Source: Melitaea cinxia (taxonomy: Eukaryota > Arthropoda > Insecta > Lepidoptera > Nymphalidae). From it: 64,000 nucleotides of DNA. A model generated the notes under the pieces. That model did no database searches and was not told where the DNA came from. It saw only the letters and a program-made list of their open reading frames with translations. Position numbers and translations under genes: made by a program. The stretch covers positions 13,328,001 through 13,392,000 of the forward strand of contig NC_059414.1 of assembly GCF_905220565.1 (NCBI RefSeq). Direction: 5' to 3'. The number at the start of each line of letters is the position of its first letter. Position 1 is the first letter of the stretch. This document shows positions 33,533 through 44,534 of this stretch, piece by piece.

Positions 33533-33830
33533 GGTCGACAATGCGCTTGTAATGCTCCAGATGTTGAAGGCGTTTGTGGGCTGTACGTGTCCTGGATTGG
33601 AAACCGCGTCTAGGCAAACACAGTGTAGGACGTCTTCCGTCACGTTGGACCGACGATCTACGTAAGATTGCCGGTGTAGGCTGGATGAGGATTACGGAAA
33701 ACCGGGATTTCTAACGCGAACTTGGGGAGCCGTCTAGACATAAGACTAGCAGTGGACTGCAATAAGCTAAAGTGATAGGCTACAGTAATCACCAAATCTA
33801 AGGCGAATTGTACATTTGTTTACCACCTTA
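33533..33830 (+). repeat. Retroposon family C copy split by an RTE fragment
   Basis: Left piece GTCGACAATGCGCTTGTAAT to GAAGGCGTTTGTGGGCT (to 33582); right piece GGCTACAGTAATCACC to GTACATTTGTTTACCACC (from 33778). The missing middle is exactly filled by the RTE fragment. Confidence 0.65.
33583..33775 (+). pseudogene. RTE-like endonuclease-reverse transcriptase, C-terminal fragment
   Basis: Translation in the plus strand gives an RLPSRWTDDLRKIAGVGWMR segment, the conserved extreme C terminus of insect RTE-clade ORFs (pattern G-R-P-x-x-R-W-x-D-D-I-R-x-V-A-G), followed by a stop and AGCAGTGGACTGCAATAAGC with no tail. Only about 190 bp remain, so it is a severely 5'-truncated copy. It sits inside a family C copy and is flanked by GGGCT/AGGCT, a plausible short duplication. 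Confidence 0.7.
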
Positions 33831-33890
33831 CTTTACCTTTACCTTTATAAGAAAATAGTAATAGCCTTTCGTTTCGGTACGTACCATTTT

Positions 33891-34082
33891 AACCGACTTC
33901 CAAAAAAGGTTGAGGCTATCAATTTGACTGTATTTTTTTTGTGTGCTACCTCAAAATTTTTGACCGAATTTGATGATTTTTTTTAAACGAAAGCTGATGT
34001 TGTCTACCTACGTTGTATTAATTGTTGATGTAATTGAAGTCGTATTTTTTTTCGTTTGCTAGCAAACACAATATTCGAAAGA
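33891..34082 (+). mobile_element. MITE family E, internally deleted copy
   Basis: AACCGACTTCCAAAAAAGG to GTAATTGAAGTCGTATTTTT and TTTGCTAGCAAACACAAT in only 190 bp; most of the middle modules are missing. Confidence 0.65.
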
Positions 34083-34455
34083 TTGGTTTGTGGTTACTAT
34101 TTGAGGGTATTACTATTGCATATTACTGACTAAAGCAAATGGCAATCATAAATCGTATTCGTCAATTCAAATCCTCGTTTTCTATTCCGTCGTTTATCAT
34201 ACATGTTTTCATGTGTTGCACTTAGTAACTATAACACCGGTTTGCTTGAAGTGATTAAAAAACAATCATATCTTTCATATAAATTTACATATAGCATTTT
34301 AGATGATTATTGAACTATATAGAAATAATTGCTGCTAGAAAGTAGTTTTATAATATATAAAAAAAATATATTTAAAATTGAACGGAAATATAATAAATAG
34401 ACAAATTAGTTTATTTTCATATTATATAAATAAATAATATTATTCGCATCGCATT
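34083..34455. other. Intron-like DNA
   Basis: No feature recognised. Confidence 0.4.
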
Positions 34456-34520
34456 CAACCTGTAGCAACCCAGTGCTGGGCATAGGCCTCTTTCTCCATG
34501 TAGGAGAAGGGGCCTAATTA
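34456..34520 (-). repeat. Metulj-like SINE, 3' fragment
   Basis: Complement of the tail module: AACCTGTAGCAACCCAGTGC, TGGGCATAGGCCTCTTTCTC. Confidence 0.6.
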
Positions 34521-34760
34521 TTTATTAGTTACTTGTAATGAAAATGCAAGAACTTTGTACGGCCGATATAAAAATAACACAACGGGATATTTCTATAATA
34601 TTCTATTTCTGTATGTTGTATATGTTATACGCTGTACTTAACAAAGAAAAATGCAAACTGAAAACCATAGAAAATCATATTAGCATGAAATCAAATATAC
34701 ATACAAACTGTATGAAGCGTGTAACAAAATATATTAGAAATGCTTTATCAATATATTTTT

Positions 34761-35150
34761 AACCGACTTCAAAAAAAGAGGAGGTTACTCAATTCGACGG
34801 TATATATGTATATATTTTAATGTATGCTCGGGGATAACTTGGTCGTTTATGAACCGATTTTGATAATTCTTTTTTTTTTTTTGTGGGAAAGGAGATATTC
34901 CAAGGGTGGTACCATGATACAGGATCTGATGATGGAATCCCAGAGATGTAGGAATCCCGGAATCTTCGAAAGCTACTGCTTGTCATGTGGTCATACTTAA
35001 ATTTGATTGAGATCTGACTGACGGCTACTTTTTGAGTATTTGTAATAATTCGTATTTAATTGAATATTTATTTGACAACCTACATTTTGTTACTTGTAGA
35101 TGAAAACTGAAGTTTGTTTATTTTGGTTTGTGGCCAAACACAATTATTAA
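34761..35150 (+). mobile_element. MITE family E, copy 5
   Basis: AACCGACTTCAAAAAAAGAG, ATGAACCGATTTTGATAATT, GGTACCATGATACAGG, and a diverged right end (AAACTGAAGTTTGTTTATTT). Confidence 0.6.
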
Positions 35151-35263
35151 TTTCACAAATGAACCCTAAACACACAGCCATGACCGTGTAATCTGTCTAA
35201 TCGATCGTTAATCGCTAAGTTTGATTTAAAAATAACGCCGTATTAATTACGACTCGGTTTTAC
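35151..35263. other. Intron-like DNA
   Basis: No feature recognised. Confidence 0.4.
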
Positions 35264-35376
35264 TTTCCCCGGTGGAAAAGCGCGAAAGTCAGTTGCTTGT
35301 CTCTGTTCAAGTTGAACGCGCGTAACTTGCACATATTATACACGGTGTAACTCGGATTTCGTAAGGAGTTCTTATA
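35264..35376 (+). promoter_or_regulatory. Possible promoter / first exon island (weak)
   Basis: Moderately GC-rich, non-repetitive (CCCCGGTGGAAAAGCGCG, GTTGAACGCGCGTAACTTGC) with initiator-like TCAGTT at 35289-35294 and a donor-like TTTC|GTAAGG near 35362. Confidence 0.22.
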
Positions 35377-35639
35377 AAATTGTAACTTTATTTTCAAAAA
35401 AAAAATATAACGACGTTTTAGTAAATTTCAATTCCAATTTTGAATTGTGATTTAAAATAGTTTTTTATTAATTTCATTTTTAAAATGTGATTTGTAATTA
35501 AAAAAAAAGAACAATTTAATTTTAATAAAAAAAAAAAAAACAATTTAGTAAATCTCTTTTTGAATTGTGATTTTTCTTTTTTGGTTTGATTTTTGTTACT
35601 TATAATATTTTTTTATTTGGAATTCCAGTTACGAAATTG
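35377..35639. other. AT-rich DNA with repeated TTTTGAATTGTGATTT motif
   Basis: The motif TTGAATTGTGATTT occurs near 35440 and 35562, with an AAATGTGATTTGTAATT variant between; looks like slippage in A/T-rich DNA. Confidence 0.4.
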
Positions 35640-35755
35640 GGTTACTACGGTAGTTTGAAAACGTAGATCCGTTCGGTCGGAAATAGACGCGAGTGCCAAG
35701 TGTGAACCGGTGAACAAGTCGATGGTTCTATATTTAGTCTGTGGTAATTTAGAGC
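35640..35755 (+). promoter_or_regulatory. Possible first exon island (weak)
   Basis: GTAGATCCGTTCGGTCGGAA, GACGCGAGTGCCAAGTGTG, ending at TTAGTCTGTG|GTAATTT. The end resembles that at 31246 (TTAGTCTTTG|GTAAGTC), which is why I record both as possible alternative leaders. Confidence 0.22.
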
Positions 35756-36540
35756 GGCAACGCATTTCATTTTATATATAGATTTGCAGCTGGTTTGAAC
35801 TTTCGTAGGGAGTTTTCATTTTTTTTCTTATATCTTTTTTAAGGTTTTTTTTTTTGTGTGCACTTATTATCAAGTTGATAATTTTGAAACATAAAAATAG
35901 CAGAAATATGTGAAACGAATTATCGTTAAAATAAGAGCTATTTACTTTTGGTGAGCTTATAAAATAGGCAGAATGGGCTTTAAAAGTATTTTACCATTTA
36001 TAAACATTGAACAATAAAAATTAAGGAATAATTGGATTAATCTTAAAATTCAATTTGGTTGATATCGTTCTGGTCTTATTAGGTATTGACCATTAATAGA
36101 AATTCGATAATTAAATTAGCCATTTACAAATAGACCCGGGATGACTCAGTAGAAACGTGGGTTTTAATTAAAATCTTTGACTTATATTTGTGTTAGTAAC
36201 TTTGAATTTTCAATTATCACATTTGTTTTAAAAATATATTTTTGAAGAAGATCTGATATAAAACTTTCATTAGTCCGTTGGCGTACTTTGCAGTGCTTTC
36301 TGAGGGTTGTGGGTTCGGTTTCTGATTAAGTTGCTTACCATAGGAACAGACGAGCGTGTGTGTGTGTTATAAGATATTTATTTATAAAACTATGTATTAT
36401 AGAATAATAAGAAATTACATAATAATGTACGAAATTTTTAGGCGCATGAACACACGCCTTACGCATTAATCTATATATATTTTTAATAGAAGAGAGTTTG
36501 ACCCAGCTGTGGGATATAAATAATATAAATAGATTTACAG
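35756..36540. other. AT-rich DNA
   Basis: A tRNA-like piece (AGTCCGTTGGCGTACTTTGC...GGGTTCGGTTT) near 36274-36325 may be a decayed SINE head; too degraded to call. Confidence 0.4.
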
Positions 36541-36725
36541 TAATAATAATAATAATAATAACTTTATTTTACATCACGAGAAAAAAAAAGTAACATTAAC
36601 ATCAGTAGAAATGTGTACAACAGGCAACCTTATCGCTAAAAAGCAATCTTTTCCAAGCAACCTTAGGGCAAAGGAGATGGATGATATTTCGATGGTGCAA
36701 GCTTAACTCTTGCTGACACGCCCTT
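36541..36725 (-). repeat. CR1-like LINE 3' end
   Basis: (AAT)n tail at 36543-36563, then CTTTATTTTACATCACGAG, GTACAACAGGCAACCTTATC, GCAATCTTTTCCAAGCAACC; diverged relative of the 40486 terminus. Confidence 0.65.
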
Positions 36726-37214
36726 CGGATCTCTTTCACTAGAACTGCTTGATAAACTTAGTAATAGCTTGAGGATAAAAATATCGAGAATAAAATGTAA
36801 ATTTGATGCTGAAACAAAAATTACAAAAAGATATATATATCGATTAGATACCGTCGTGTATCAGATAACTGTCAGAAACTTATCAGAAGCCCATGAAATT
36901 GGCTCTACGCATAACCCAATAGCTAATAAATGTACAGCACGTTTGAAAGAACAGCTATGACTTAAAATATTTTTAAGTTAATACCGTATAACAGCTTACG
37001 TAAAACCGTGTCAGGTAATTTATATATATTGAATACTAAGGAGGTGATACGTATTAAGAATATTAAGTACATATGTACATACAATGGGTCACTTTCTATA
37101 TATATATGAATCAAGTAATCGATATATAGAAATTCATTTTCTAATGTTACATATATACTTACAGGAAGTTATTCTGTAAGTCATCCTTTCAATACAAATA
37201 CAACTCGATAAATT
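36726..37214. other. Intron-like DNA
   Basis: May include further decayed LINE sequence next to the 3' end; no feature defined. Confidence 0.4.
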
Positions 37215-37405
37215 ATTCTTATTATATATAAATAAAAATGAATGCTGCTAAGCGCCATAATTCGAGAATGGCTCGACTAATTCGGCTAATTAATTTTTTT
37301 ATGTTCCTTAAGGCCAACGGAAGGTTTTAATACTTAAAAAAAAATTAAAAATTATTTTTGCTATTAACTTTTGAAAGAACGAAGTCTGTCCGGGCAGCTA
37401 GCTAA
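37215..37405 (+). mobile_element. Helitron family F
   Basis: TAAATAAAAATGAATGCTGC, ATTCGAGAATGGCTCGAC, TGTTCCTTAAGGCC, and the terminus GTCCGGGCAGCTAG. The same family is interrupted by the LTR element at 47284-51148. Confidence 0.6.
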
Positions 37406-37861
37406 TAATATACCTAATAACATATTTTATCTGTTCAAATTAACAGTAGGTAGACAATTAAGAGCAAATAACAATACAAAAATAAACATTAACTTTTTTT
37501 TCAAATATATTACGATAACGGCTTAAATTTGTAATGTCTGTATAATTTCGTCGATTGCATTAATTAAATATAAGCCATTTAGTTATAAAAACAAATAATT
37601 ACTACAGTATAATGTTTTTATTTTTTACATAATAATAAAGTTATATACAAGTCGAAATTTCCCCCGCATTAAATATTACATGAAAAAATCATTAAAAAGT
37701 TACGCGGAAAGTATTAACATTATGTTATTGCTTGTTAATTCCATTTCAATGGCACATCTCGTCACGGTAGAAAAATGTCGACTACACGTCAACTATAAAG
37801 TGGTGGAAAAGTTTCGCAACTATTACGCATCCAAAGATCGCATTCGTATTGTACGCGTCAA
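37406..37861. other. AT-rich DNA
   Basis: A 65-codon frame (37680-37877) runs into the Helitron; no domain recognised. Confidence 0.4.
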
Positions 37862-38093
37862 TCACTACATAGTATAAAACAAAGTTGCTTCCCGCTGTAT
37901 GTCCCTGTGTTGCTTTGAAACCACGCAACGGATTTTGAAGCGGTTTTTGTTCGAAGATAGAGTAATTCAAGAGGAAGGTTTATATGTATAAAACATTCAT
38001 TATATGGTAGAGAACGACTGATAATTTTAGAGGTTTCTAACGTATCTTTTGTTGTTGATAGGATTGCACGTGCAAGCCGGGGCGGGACGCTAG
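37862..38093 (+). mobile_element. Complete short Helitron
   Basis: Starts TCACTACATAGTATAAAAC directly after A and ends GGGGCGGGACGCTAG directly before T, exactly the A|TC...CTAG|T arrangement of Helitron insertion. A TTGCACGTGCAA palindrome lies 16 bases before the end. The internal AAGTTGCTTCCCGCTGTATG is shared with 13720-13989. 232 bp, non-coding. Confidence 0.85.
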
Positions 38094-38209
38094 TTATAAA
38101 TAAATTAAAACGAGACTTACTCTTAACAACTTCAGTTGAACGGAAATATTGTTTTGAGGGTTCTATAACATCCATACAAACGCATCTATATGGCTAATAC
38201 AAAAAAAAA
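38094..38209. other. Intron-like DNA
   Basis: No feature recognised. Confidence 0.4.
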
Positions 38210-38475
38210 TTCTCCATAGGCATTCCACCTAGATGGTATGCGGATCCCGAAGCCTATGCCTATAATACTACAAGCATTGCAAGCGCGTTTCCTAGCCTAG
38301 CTCCGACCTTTAGTATGAGCTTTAGCTAACTTATTTACCACAGAAACACAACACTACTTTAAAATTGTATTATATAGCTGTGATCTGCTGTAAGGTTGAG
38401 GTACTTCTCCAGTCTGACTGTTTCAAACTATAAGCAGAGTATTTTCTGCCGTGTACTACTTCAATGAAGTTAATA
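38210..38475 (-). repeat. Retroposon family C, diverged copy
   Basis: ATTGCAAGCGCGTTTCC, TTATATAGCTGTGATCTGC, GGTACTTCTCCAGTCTGAC and TTTTCTGCCGTGTACTACTT in minus orientation; lacks the poly(T). Confidence 0.6.
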
Positions 38476-38724
38476 GTTGCCTCTCACTTATTACTTTTAG
38501 TTGAATGATAATTCGGTTTTGAGTTTCCGGAAATACATAAATACGTCTATAGCTTTACTATAACACAAATATTTGAAATGATTAAAGATCGTCACCGCAA
38601 CCATAATTGTAAAATTATTGACAGCGGTCATTTTATTTCCTTTTGTTACCTTTAATTAGTTTATTTTTATCTAATCTAGTATTTATAATTGTACAAATGA
38701 ATTAACAGTACCATATCTTTCCAG

Positions 38725-38925
38725 ACAACAGACAGCGCGGATTTCCTCGCGACCAGGCCGCACACGGCCGCCGTAATCCCCGGCAAGCCGGCCGCCAATC
38801 CACTACAGTTCATCAAGGTGGGCCCAGCCGACCTCGGCACGAGAGCTCGCGAGCAACTACGTAGGGCGGAACTAGCCAAAAGGACAGAGCCGGCGAGGAT
38901 CGAGAGACAGGAGGATTGGCAGTCG
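38725..38925 (+). CDS. Coding exon A of a large host gene (LMO7/LIMCH1-like, smallish candidate)
   Basis: 201 bp (67 codons, phase 0 at both ends), between acceptor ATATCTTTCCAG and donor CAGTCG|GTGAGTAG. It is far GC-richer than its surroundings, free of stops in this frame only, and not a repeat seen elsewhere here. The peptide starts TTDSADFLATRPHTAAV, passes through NPLQFIKVGPADLGTRARE and ends in a charged helix finishing RIERQEDWQS. Joined to the next exon it reads ...DWQS then NLDNWKSSRRKR, like the start of the DUF4757 region in LMO7/LIMCH1 proteins, which are actin- and junction-associated. The exon call is strong. The family call rests on remembered motif similarity only and is tentative. 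Confidence 0.75.
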
Positions 38926-40093
38926 GTGAGTAGCTTTTTTCGGACTACCCTCAGACTCGGCACTGAGTACTATTGCCATGGTTTAAATTGTATAGTTTTG
39001 TGTGGTTATTTTAATTTAAATGAACATTTGGTTTCGATTTTCTAAAAGTGGTTACTTTTAAGTGTACTGTTTTATAAAAGAAAAATGAAGAAAAATTAAA
39101 TGAAGTCAAAGGTGTCGGCCTAGTGTTAAAAAAAAAAACCTTTAACGAGTCTCCACAAAATGTTTAGACTTTCCGGAATTCGAACAAATTTATTGCGAAA
39201 TATCACCAAGAAAATAATTTATTTGCACGAGGTAGTCATAGTTCGAAGGCGAAAAATCACTTTTTAAATAAAATCCTCTTATTTTTAACTCATTAAATTC
39301 AAACAAAATCATTATCCATACATTAGACAACATTGTATATATGTAACATTGATAACAAATAATCATCGAAGGTAATTCCAAAAAGTTTCGACAAAATATT
39401 CCCGATGCTGCAAATCGTACAAAAAGCCCAAATGAAAAGCTTACGAATAAGCCTGATCATCGACCACCGGATAAAGCCTTTTAATTAAATTACATACAAT
39501 GTTGTTTTCACTTTTTATCGGGAATCTGCGGATAATCATTTTGAGCGTGTACTAGGGTTGCCAACTCATTTTACTTGTGCCGGTGTATATGGTACGAATA
39601 AACTTTAAAAGCAGTAGGAAAAAAATGCCATTAGCATCTGTCTTTTTGTGTTTGTCCTAAATTAATAAAATACAACATTTAGTTTCTTATTTGCAAATAG
39701 AAATATTTTATAAATAATTCAATGATAAATTAAATAATATATCGTAAACTTTTATGTGTTGGATACCGTCAACTGTCAAATATCGTTATCCACAAACGGT
39801 GCAACAGACCCTAAGAAGCAATAACGTTAAGTTCCTAACCGACTCGCATATTCTACGTTCATAATCCAGTGGTTGATAGATCATATAATACATTGTTGTA
39901 TAATGATGATTTAAAATCGGTTTTATGGTCTGATTCAATTTATATTTTGAATGATTTTAATAAAGTATTAAGTAGCGTATATTTCGCGCTTACTTAAATA
40001 TTACCATAAGGCTTATTTCGGGCTAAAGGTCGGTTAAGTCAGTGCCAAATAATTTATTATTTCGTTTTAGCGCTAACAAATATATATTAAAAA
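38926..40093. other. Intron, start of the 16.7 kb intron
   Basis: Follows exon A. No further exon or repeat recognised before the Helitron. Confidence 0.5.
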
Positions 40094-40409
40094 CTAGCTG
40101 ACCCGGCAATCGTTGTCTTGCCGCTAAACGCTATTAAAAATAGGGGTTGATGGTAGAGGGTTGAAAATTTAGGGTTGTATGTATTTTTTAATGTTGTATC
40201 ATAAAAAAATAGAAATTAAAAATTTTGTCTAAAAAATAAAAATAAAAATGTAGGGGTGGACTACCCCTAACATTTAGGGGGATGAAAAATAGATGTTGGC
40301 CGATTCTCATAGATACCGGATAAGCACAAAAAATTTCGTCAAAATCGGTCAAGCCGTTTCGGAGGAGTCTAGCAACGAAAACTGTGACACGAGAATTTTA
40401 TATATTAGA
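40094..40409 (-). mobile_element. Helitron family G, complete copy
   Basis: Plus-strand ACTAGCTGACCCGGCAATCG (CTAG 40094-40097) to GAGAATTTTATATATTAGA|T. Hairpin GGCAAGACAACGATTGCC is slightly imperfect. Interior AGGGTTGTATGTATTTTTTA is shared with 18410-18726. Confidence 0.8.
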
Positions 40410-40712
40410 TGTTGTTTTGAAAGCACGCTCGTAGATGTCCGAAAAATATAATTAAATAAAATTACATTTGAAGTAACTAAGAAGAAGAAAGAAGAAGAAG
40501 AAATATACTTTATTGTGCATATTACATAACATACATCTTTAAAAATAAAATTTGCAAAACAATACTATGCACAAAGGCGGTCTTATCGCTAGGTAAGCGA
40601 TTTCTTCCAGACAACCTTGGGGTAGAGGAGATTTTAAAATAAAAAGAGTAGGGTTATCAAAAGGCAAAACAAAAAATTAAAAACAAAGTAGATCCTACAT
40701 TCTAATAATAAT

Positions 40713-40751
<39 letters not shown>

Positions 40752-40953
40752 ACATATAAAGAATTAAATACACAAATAAATACATACCCATTACATTATG
40801 CTTTATCGTAAAATATATACACAAATAAATACATACCTATTACATTAATTATGAAGTAGATAATAGTTAATCATAAATATAATATTGAATAATTATCGAC
40901 AGCACATTTACGAATAACTACGAGTAAACTTACTAACACAGACCAGCTTTTCA

Positions 40954-43890
40954 CTAACAATTTAGGTAAAAATCTTTTAGTAGCTTCTTAAATGATGTAA
41001 GAGTTTTAGCCTCCCTAATAGTTTTAGGCAAAGCATTCCACAGAACTATTGACTGCACTGTAAAAGAGCAATTGTAGAAAGCAGTATGATGGATAGGAAT
41101 ATACAGCGTAGTTGTATCATTCGAGCGCAGTGCCTTGTCAGATTCACGCACTACAAACTTTTCTCTTAGATACTCAGGGGCCCGGGGACTTTTAAGCACA
41201 CAGTAAAGCAGCGCCAGCATTCTAGTATTCCGGCGAAAGCGGATTGGCAACCACTTGAGCTTTTTACGAAAATCGGATATGTGATCGTATTTTCGCAAAG
41301 AAAATACGAATCTAATAGCTAAATTTTGGAGCCTCTCAAGTTTTGTCAGTTGTTGTTCAGTAAGGTCAGGATAGCACGCATCGGCATAGTCGAGATAAGA
41401 CAGGAAAAGAGATTCCGCGAGTGCAATTTTAGTAGAAGTCGGTAGCATGTATTGTAAGCGTCTTAACGAATGCCAAGTTGAAAACATTTTTCTACTCACT
41501 TCTTTAATCTGCGTTGTCCAGTTCATATTCTCGTCCATGTAAACGCCAAGATTTTTAACGCACTTACTATATGGTATGGAAGTGTTATTGATGAGCACCG
41601 GAGGTAAAGAAGCCCAGTCAATCCTCGAAATAAAAGCCCGACTACCCAATACTATAACTTGCGATTTCACTGGATTTAATTTAAGACCATAACAGCGACT
41701 CCATTCAGCTACAGCAGCAAGATCTTTATTAATTATAGTAATAGCCCCAGGCAAGTTTTCGAGGTCAGACTGAGCATAGATCTGCAAATCATCTGCATAC
41801 AAATGGTAGAGAGAAGAAATGTTATTCGTGATGTTGTTAATGAAAATGGCAAATAGAAGAGGTGATAAGACGCCACCTTGAGGCACACCGACAGGTAAAT
41901 TAGACCAAGAGGAAAGATCTATTGCCATCTTTACTCTCTGCCGGCGCCTCTGTAGATAACTACGAAACCAGTCAATCACTGATGGAGATATGTTAAGTGA
42001 ACACATGGTACTAAGAAGTACGTCATGATCTACCGTATTAAAAGCATTACTGAAGTCTAATAAAGTCAGAACAGTAAGCTTTTTGTTATCCATGCCATAT
42101 CTGATGTCCTCGGTGACTTTGACAAGAGCAGTAGTCGTGCTGTGTCCTATTCTAAACCCTGATTGAAGTGGATTAAGAAGATTATTTTTCGTCATATACA
42201 AAGTAAGTTGAAAGTGGACTATGCGTTCGAAGACTTTGGAAAGAAAAGGAAGGACAGAAATTGGTCGAAAGTCAGTAACAGTAGAAGGATTAGATTTTTT
42301 GGGTAAAGGAATAACGTAAGCATCCTTCCAAGTAATGGGAAAAATGCCAGAATCAATAGAACTGTTAAAAATATGCGTGAGAACAGGGAGAATTACATCA
42401 AGGATAGGTACCAGCATCTTACGACTAACGTTATCGCAACCAACGGCATCAGACGATATGGATAATATGTTCTTCTTAACATCACATTCAGTAATTTGAC
42501 TAAAAAAGAACGGAGGATGATTAGGAGCTGGTAGCTGGGAAAGATGACGTAGTGTGCAAGCCTTTGTAGTGGCGTCAAAGTCTGAATCAGGTGAAGCAAA
42601 ATGTCGGTTTAGTTCGTCTGAAGAAATATCTGAGTAATAATTACTTGTTTGCTTACCAACTCCAAGTGATTTAAGAAACTTCCACACTTTTGCTGGGTTG
42701 CCGTTCTCAACCGATTTATGAATATGACGTCTTTGCGCATCCCTACACATCATATTACAGCGATTGCGTATTTTTACGTATCTCTCACGATGCTCATCAG
42801 AATTGGACTTCCTATACTTTGCCCTAGCCCTGTGCTTTTTGGCTATCAACAACTTTAACTCGTTGGTCATCCAAGGTGCAGGAAGATGCTTAATTTTAAC
42901 AGGTCTTACTGGGGCATGTTTGTCATATAAATTAGCTAGTAGGCTATTAAATATTTCTATTTTTTTGTCGATATCCGTTTCGCTATAAATTATGGACCAG
43001 TTCAGTTCACGTGCGTCTAATAGTAAACTATCTGAATTCATTCTACCAAAATTCCGCTGCATCAATACTCTTGCCTTTTGTTTAGGAGGACGTAAATTAT
43101 AAGATAGGTATATCAAATCATGGTACGAGAAACCCTCCGCGGGACACTGTCCAAATTTGAAAACAAATTCTGGAGCAGAAACCATGATCAGATCTAAAAG
43201 TGAAGGCACACAACCGGGAAAATAGTGAGTGGGTTTAAGTGGCAACAGCTGCATATTGCACGAATCAAGGATGGTACTGAGTCTTTCAGATCTTCTATCT
43301 CGCTTTACCATACATGTGTTAAAATCGCCCATAATTATATTATGACAATATGAGGGAGTATAAGTCACTATAGTCTGTTCAAAAGAAGTAAAGTAGTCTA
43401 CATTAAGTGATGGGCTATAGAATACACCTAATAACATTTTTGTGTGAGCCAACTCAACCTCTATCAAGATGTGCTCAGCAGCATCAATTGGTGGGGGCTG
43501 TGGTGACAAGCTTATTATAGAAAAAGGAAAGTTGGACTTCAAATAAATTGCCACCCCCCCTCCACCCCTGTTGGTGCGATCATTTCGAATTAGCTGAAAT
43601 CCGGGCAAGGAATAGCTAGTTGAAGGTAAACAAGGTTTCAGCCAGGTTTCAGAAACAAGTATAGCATGTATGCTATTTGAAGTAAACGACGCGAGGATGT
43701 CTGGATAGTGTGCCGGAATACTTTGTGCATTTATATGAATGACGTTAAATTTTTTTATATCATCAGAAAGATGTTCTGAGATGACATCATTTAAGGAAGG
43801 CGATACTGCACTATGATAACTGTCGTCGCTGCTTAAGGTAGAAACAGAACAAAACTCCTCATCAGAATAATCTACATCTATAGTGGCCAT
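40954..43890 (-). CDS. CR1-like ORF2: endonuclease and reverse transcriptase
   Basis: 978 residues from a true ATG, full length for the class. N-terminal endonuclease (res. about 50-265) has the expected blocks: HINAQSIPAH (52-61), VSETWL (79-84), RGGGGVAIYLK (108-118), GDFNT (188-192) and a YHD-type catalytic segment (SYHDLI, 255-260, instead of the usual SDH). RT (about 525-790) has DFRPISVLPFLSKVFERI (540-557), QSGFRIGHST (576-585), LLDFSNAFNTVDHD (610-623), VGVPQGGVLSPLLF (667-680) and YADD (698-701). The C terminus (LWNALPKTIREAKTLTSFKK) is the typical tail of CR1/Rex1/Daphne-type ORF2s. It nicks target DNA and copies the element's RNA. No stops or frameshifts; weak point is the substituted SDH serine/aspartate region. 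Confidence 0.92.
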   Translation of the reverse strand: MATIDVDYSDEEFCSVSTLSSDDSYHSAVSPSLNDVISEHLSDDIKKFNVIHINAQSIPAHYPDILASFTSNSIHAILVSETWLKPCLPSTSYSLPGFQLIRNDRTNRGGGGVAIYLKSNFPFSIISLSPQPPPIDAAEHILIEVELAHTKMLLGVFYSPSLNVDYFTSFEQTIVTYTPSYCHNIIMGDFNTCMVKRDRRSERLSTILDSCNMQLLPLKPTHYFPGCVPSLLDLIMVSAPEFVFKFGQCPAEGFSYHDLIYLSYNLRPPKQKARVLMQRNFGRMNSDSLLLDARELNWSIIYSETDIDKKIEIFNSLLANLYDKHAPVRPVKIKHLPAPWMTNELKLLIAKKHRARAKYRKSNSDEHRERYVKIRNRCNMMCRDAQRRHIHKSVENGNPAKVWKFLKSLGVGKQTSNYYSDISSDELNRHFASPDSDFDATTKACTLRHLSQLPAPNHPPFFFSQITECDVKKNILSISSDAVGCDNVSRKMLVPILDVILPVLTHIFNSSIDSGIFPITWKDAYVIPLPKKSNPSTVTDFRPISVLPFLSKVFERIVHFQLTLYMTKNNLLNPLQSGFRIGHSTTTALVKVTEDIRYGMDNKKLTVLTLLDFSNAFNTVDHDVLLSTMCSLNISPSVIDWFRSYLQRRRQRVKMAIDLSSWSNLPVGVPQGGVLSPLLFAIFINNITNNISSLYHLYADDLQIYAQSDLENLPGAITIINKDLAAVAEWSRCYGLKLNPVKSQVIVLGSRAFISRIDWASLPPVLINNTSIPYSKCVKNLGVYMDENMNWTTQIKEVSRKMFSTWHSLRRLQYMLPTSTKIALAESLFLSYLDYADACYPDLTEQQLTKLERLQNLAIRFVFSLRKYDHISDFRKKLKWLPIRFRRNTRMLALLYCVLKSPRAPEYLREKFVVRESDKALRSNDTTTLYIPIHHTAFYNCSFTVQSIVLWNALPKTIREAKTLTSFKKLLKDFYLNC

Positions 43891-44534
43891 TTATATTATT
43901 TTACGTTTTAAAGTACAAGTAAATGTGCAGAGAAATTCAAATAAATAAAAATATTCTATATAATTAAATTAAAAAAATAAAAAAATAAAATATGATAATT
44001 AATAATATAATACTATAATAAAATGTACTATATAATAATATTTACTTAAAACTATTTAATAATTAAATAATAATAAAATTATATATATACTAACTTACTA
44101 ACAAATTAAATTATGTAATTAAATTAAACACTCAAAATAAAAATACCCTTACCCGCCAGTGTCTTGTAACAATTTTTAAAGTTGCAACATTGAAGTGAAC
44201 TGAAGTACTTATTGACAAATGAGAAATGACAGCACTTGACAATGACACTGTCTTGTCATACGACATATACACTTAAACAATAACTTGACAAAGAAACCTA
44301 TTCTTTATCTAAGCACAATAATAACATTATCAATTTATCAGTAAAATTAACTATTCAAAAACTTTAAATCTACCTCTTACAAATATGAAATAAAGAAAAA
44401 GTTAAACTTATAAATTAATACAAAGAATAGACGGTAAATAAATAAGTACTAATAAACAAGTAACAAAGAACAGACGAAATGAGTAAAATTTAAGGTAAGT
44501 AAAAGATATTGTGAAAATACTACGTTAAGAAATA
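43891..44534 (-). other. Spacer between ORF1 and ORF2 of the CR1-like element
   Basis: 640 bp of AT-rich sequence, much poorer in GC than the ORFs. A 131-codon alternative frame overlaps ORF1 (44449-44844) but has no recognisable domain. The length of this spacer is unusual; ORF2 may be reached by reinitiation or from another transcript. Confidence 0.5.

Noticed and set aside
36265..36330. tRNA-like SINE head
   Set aside because: A and B box similarity too degraded and no body follows.
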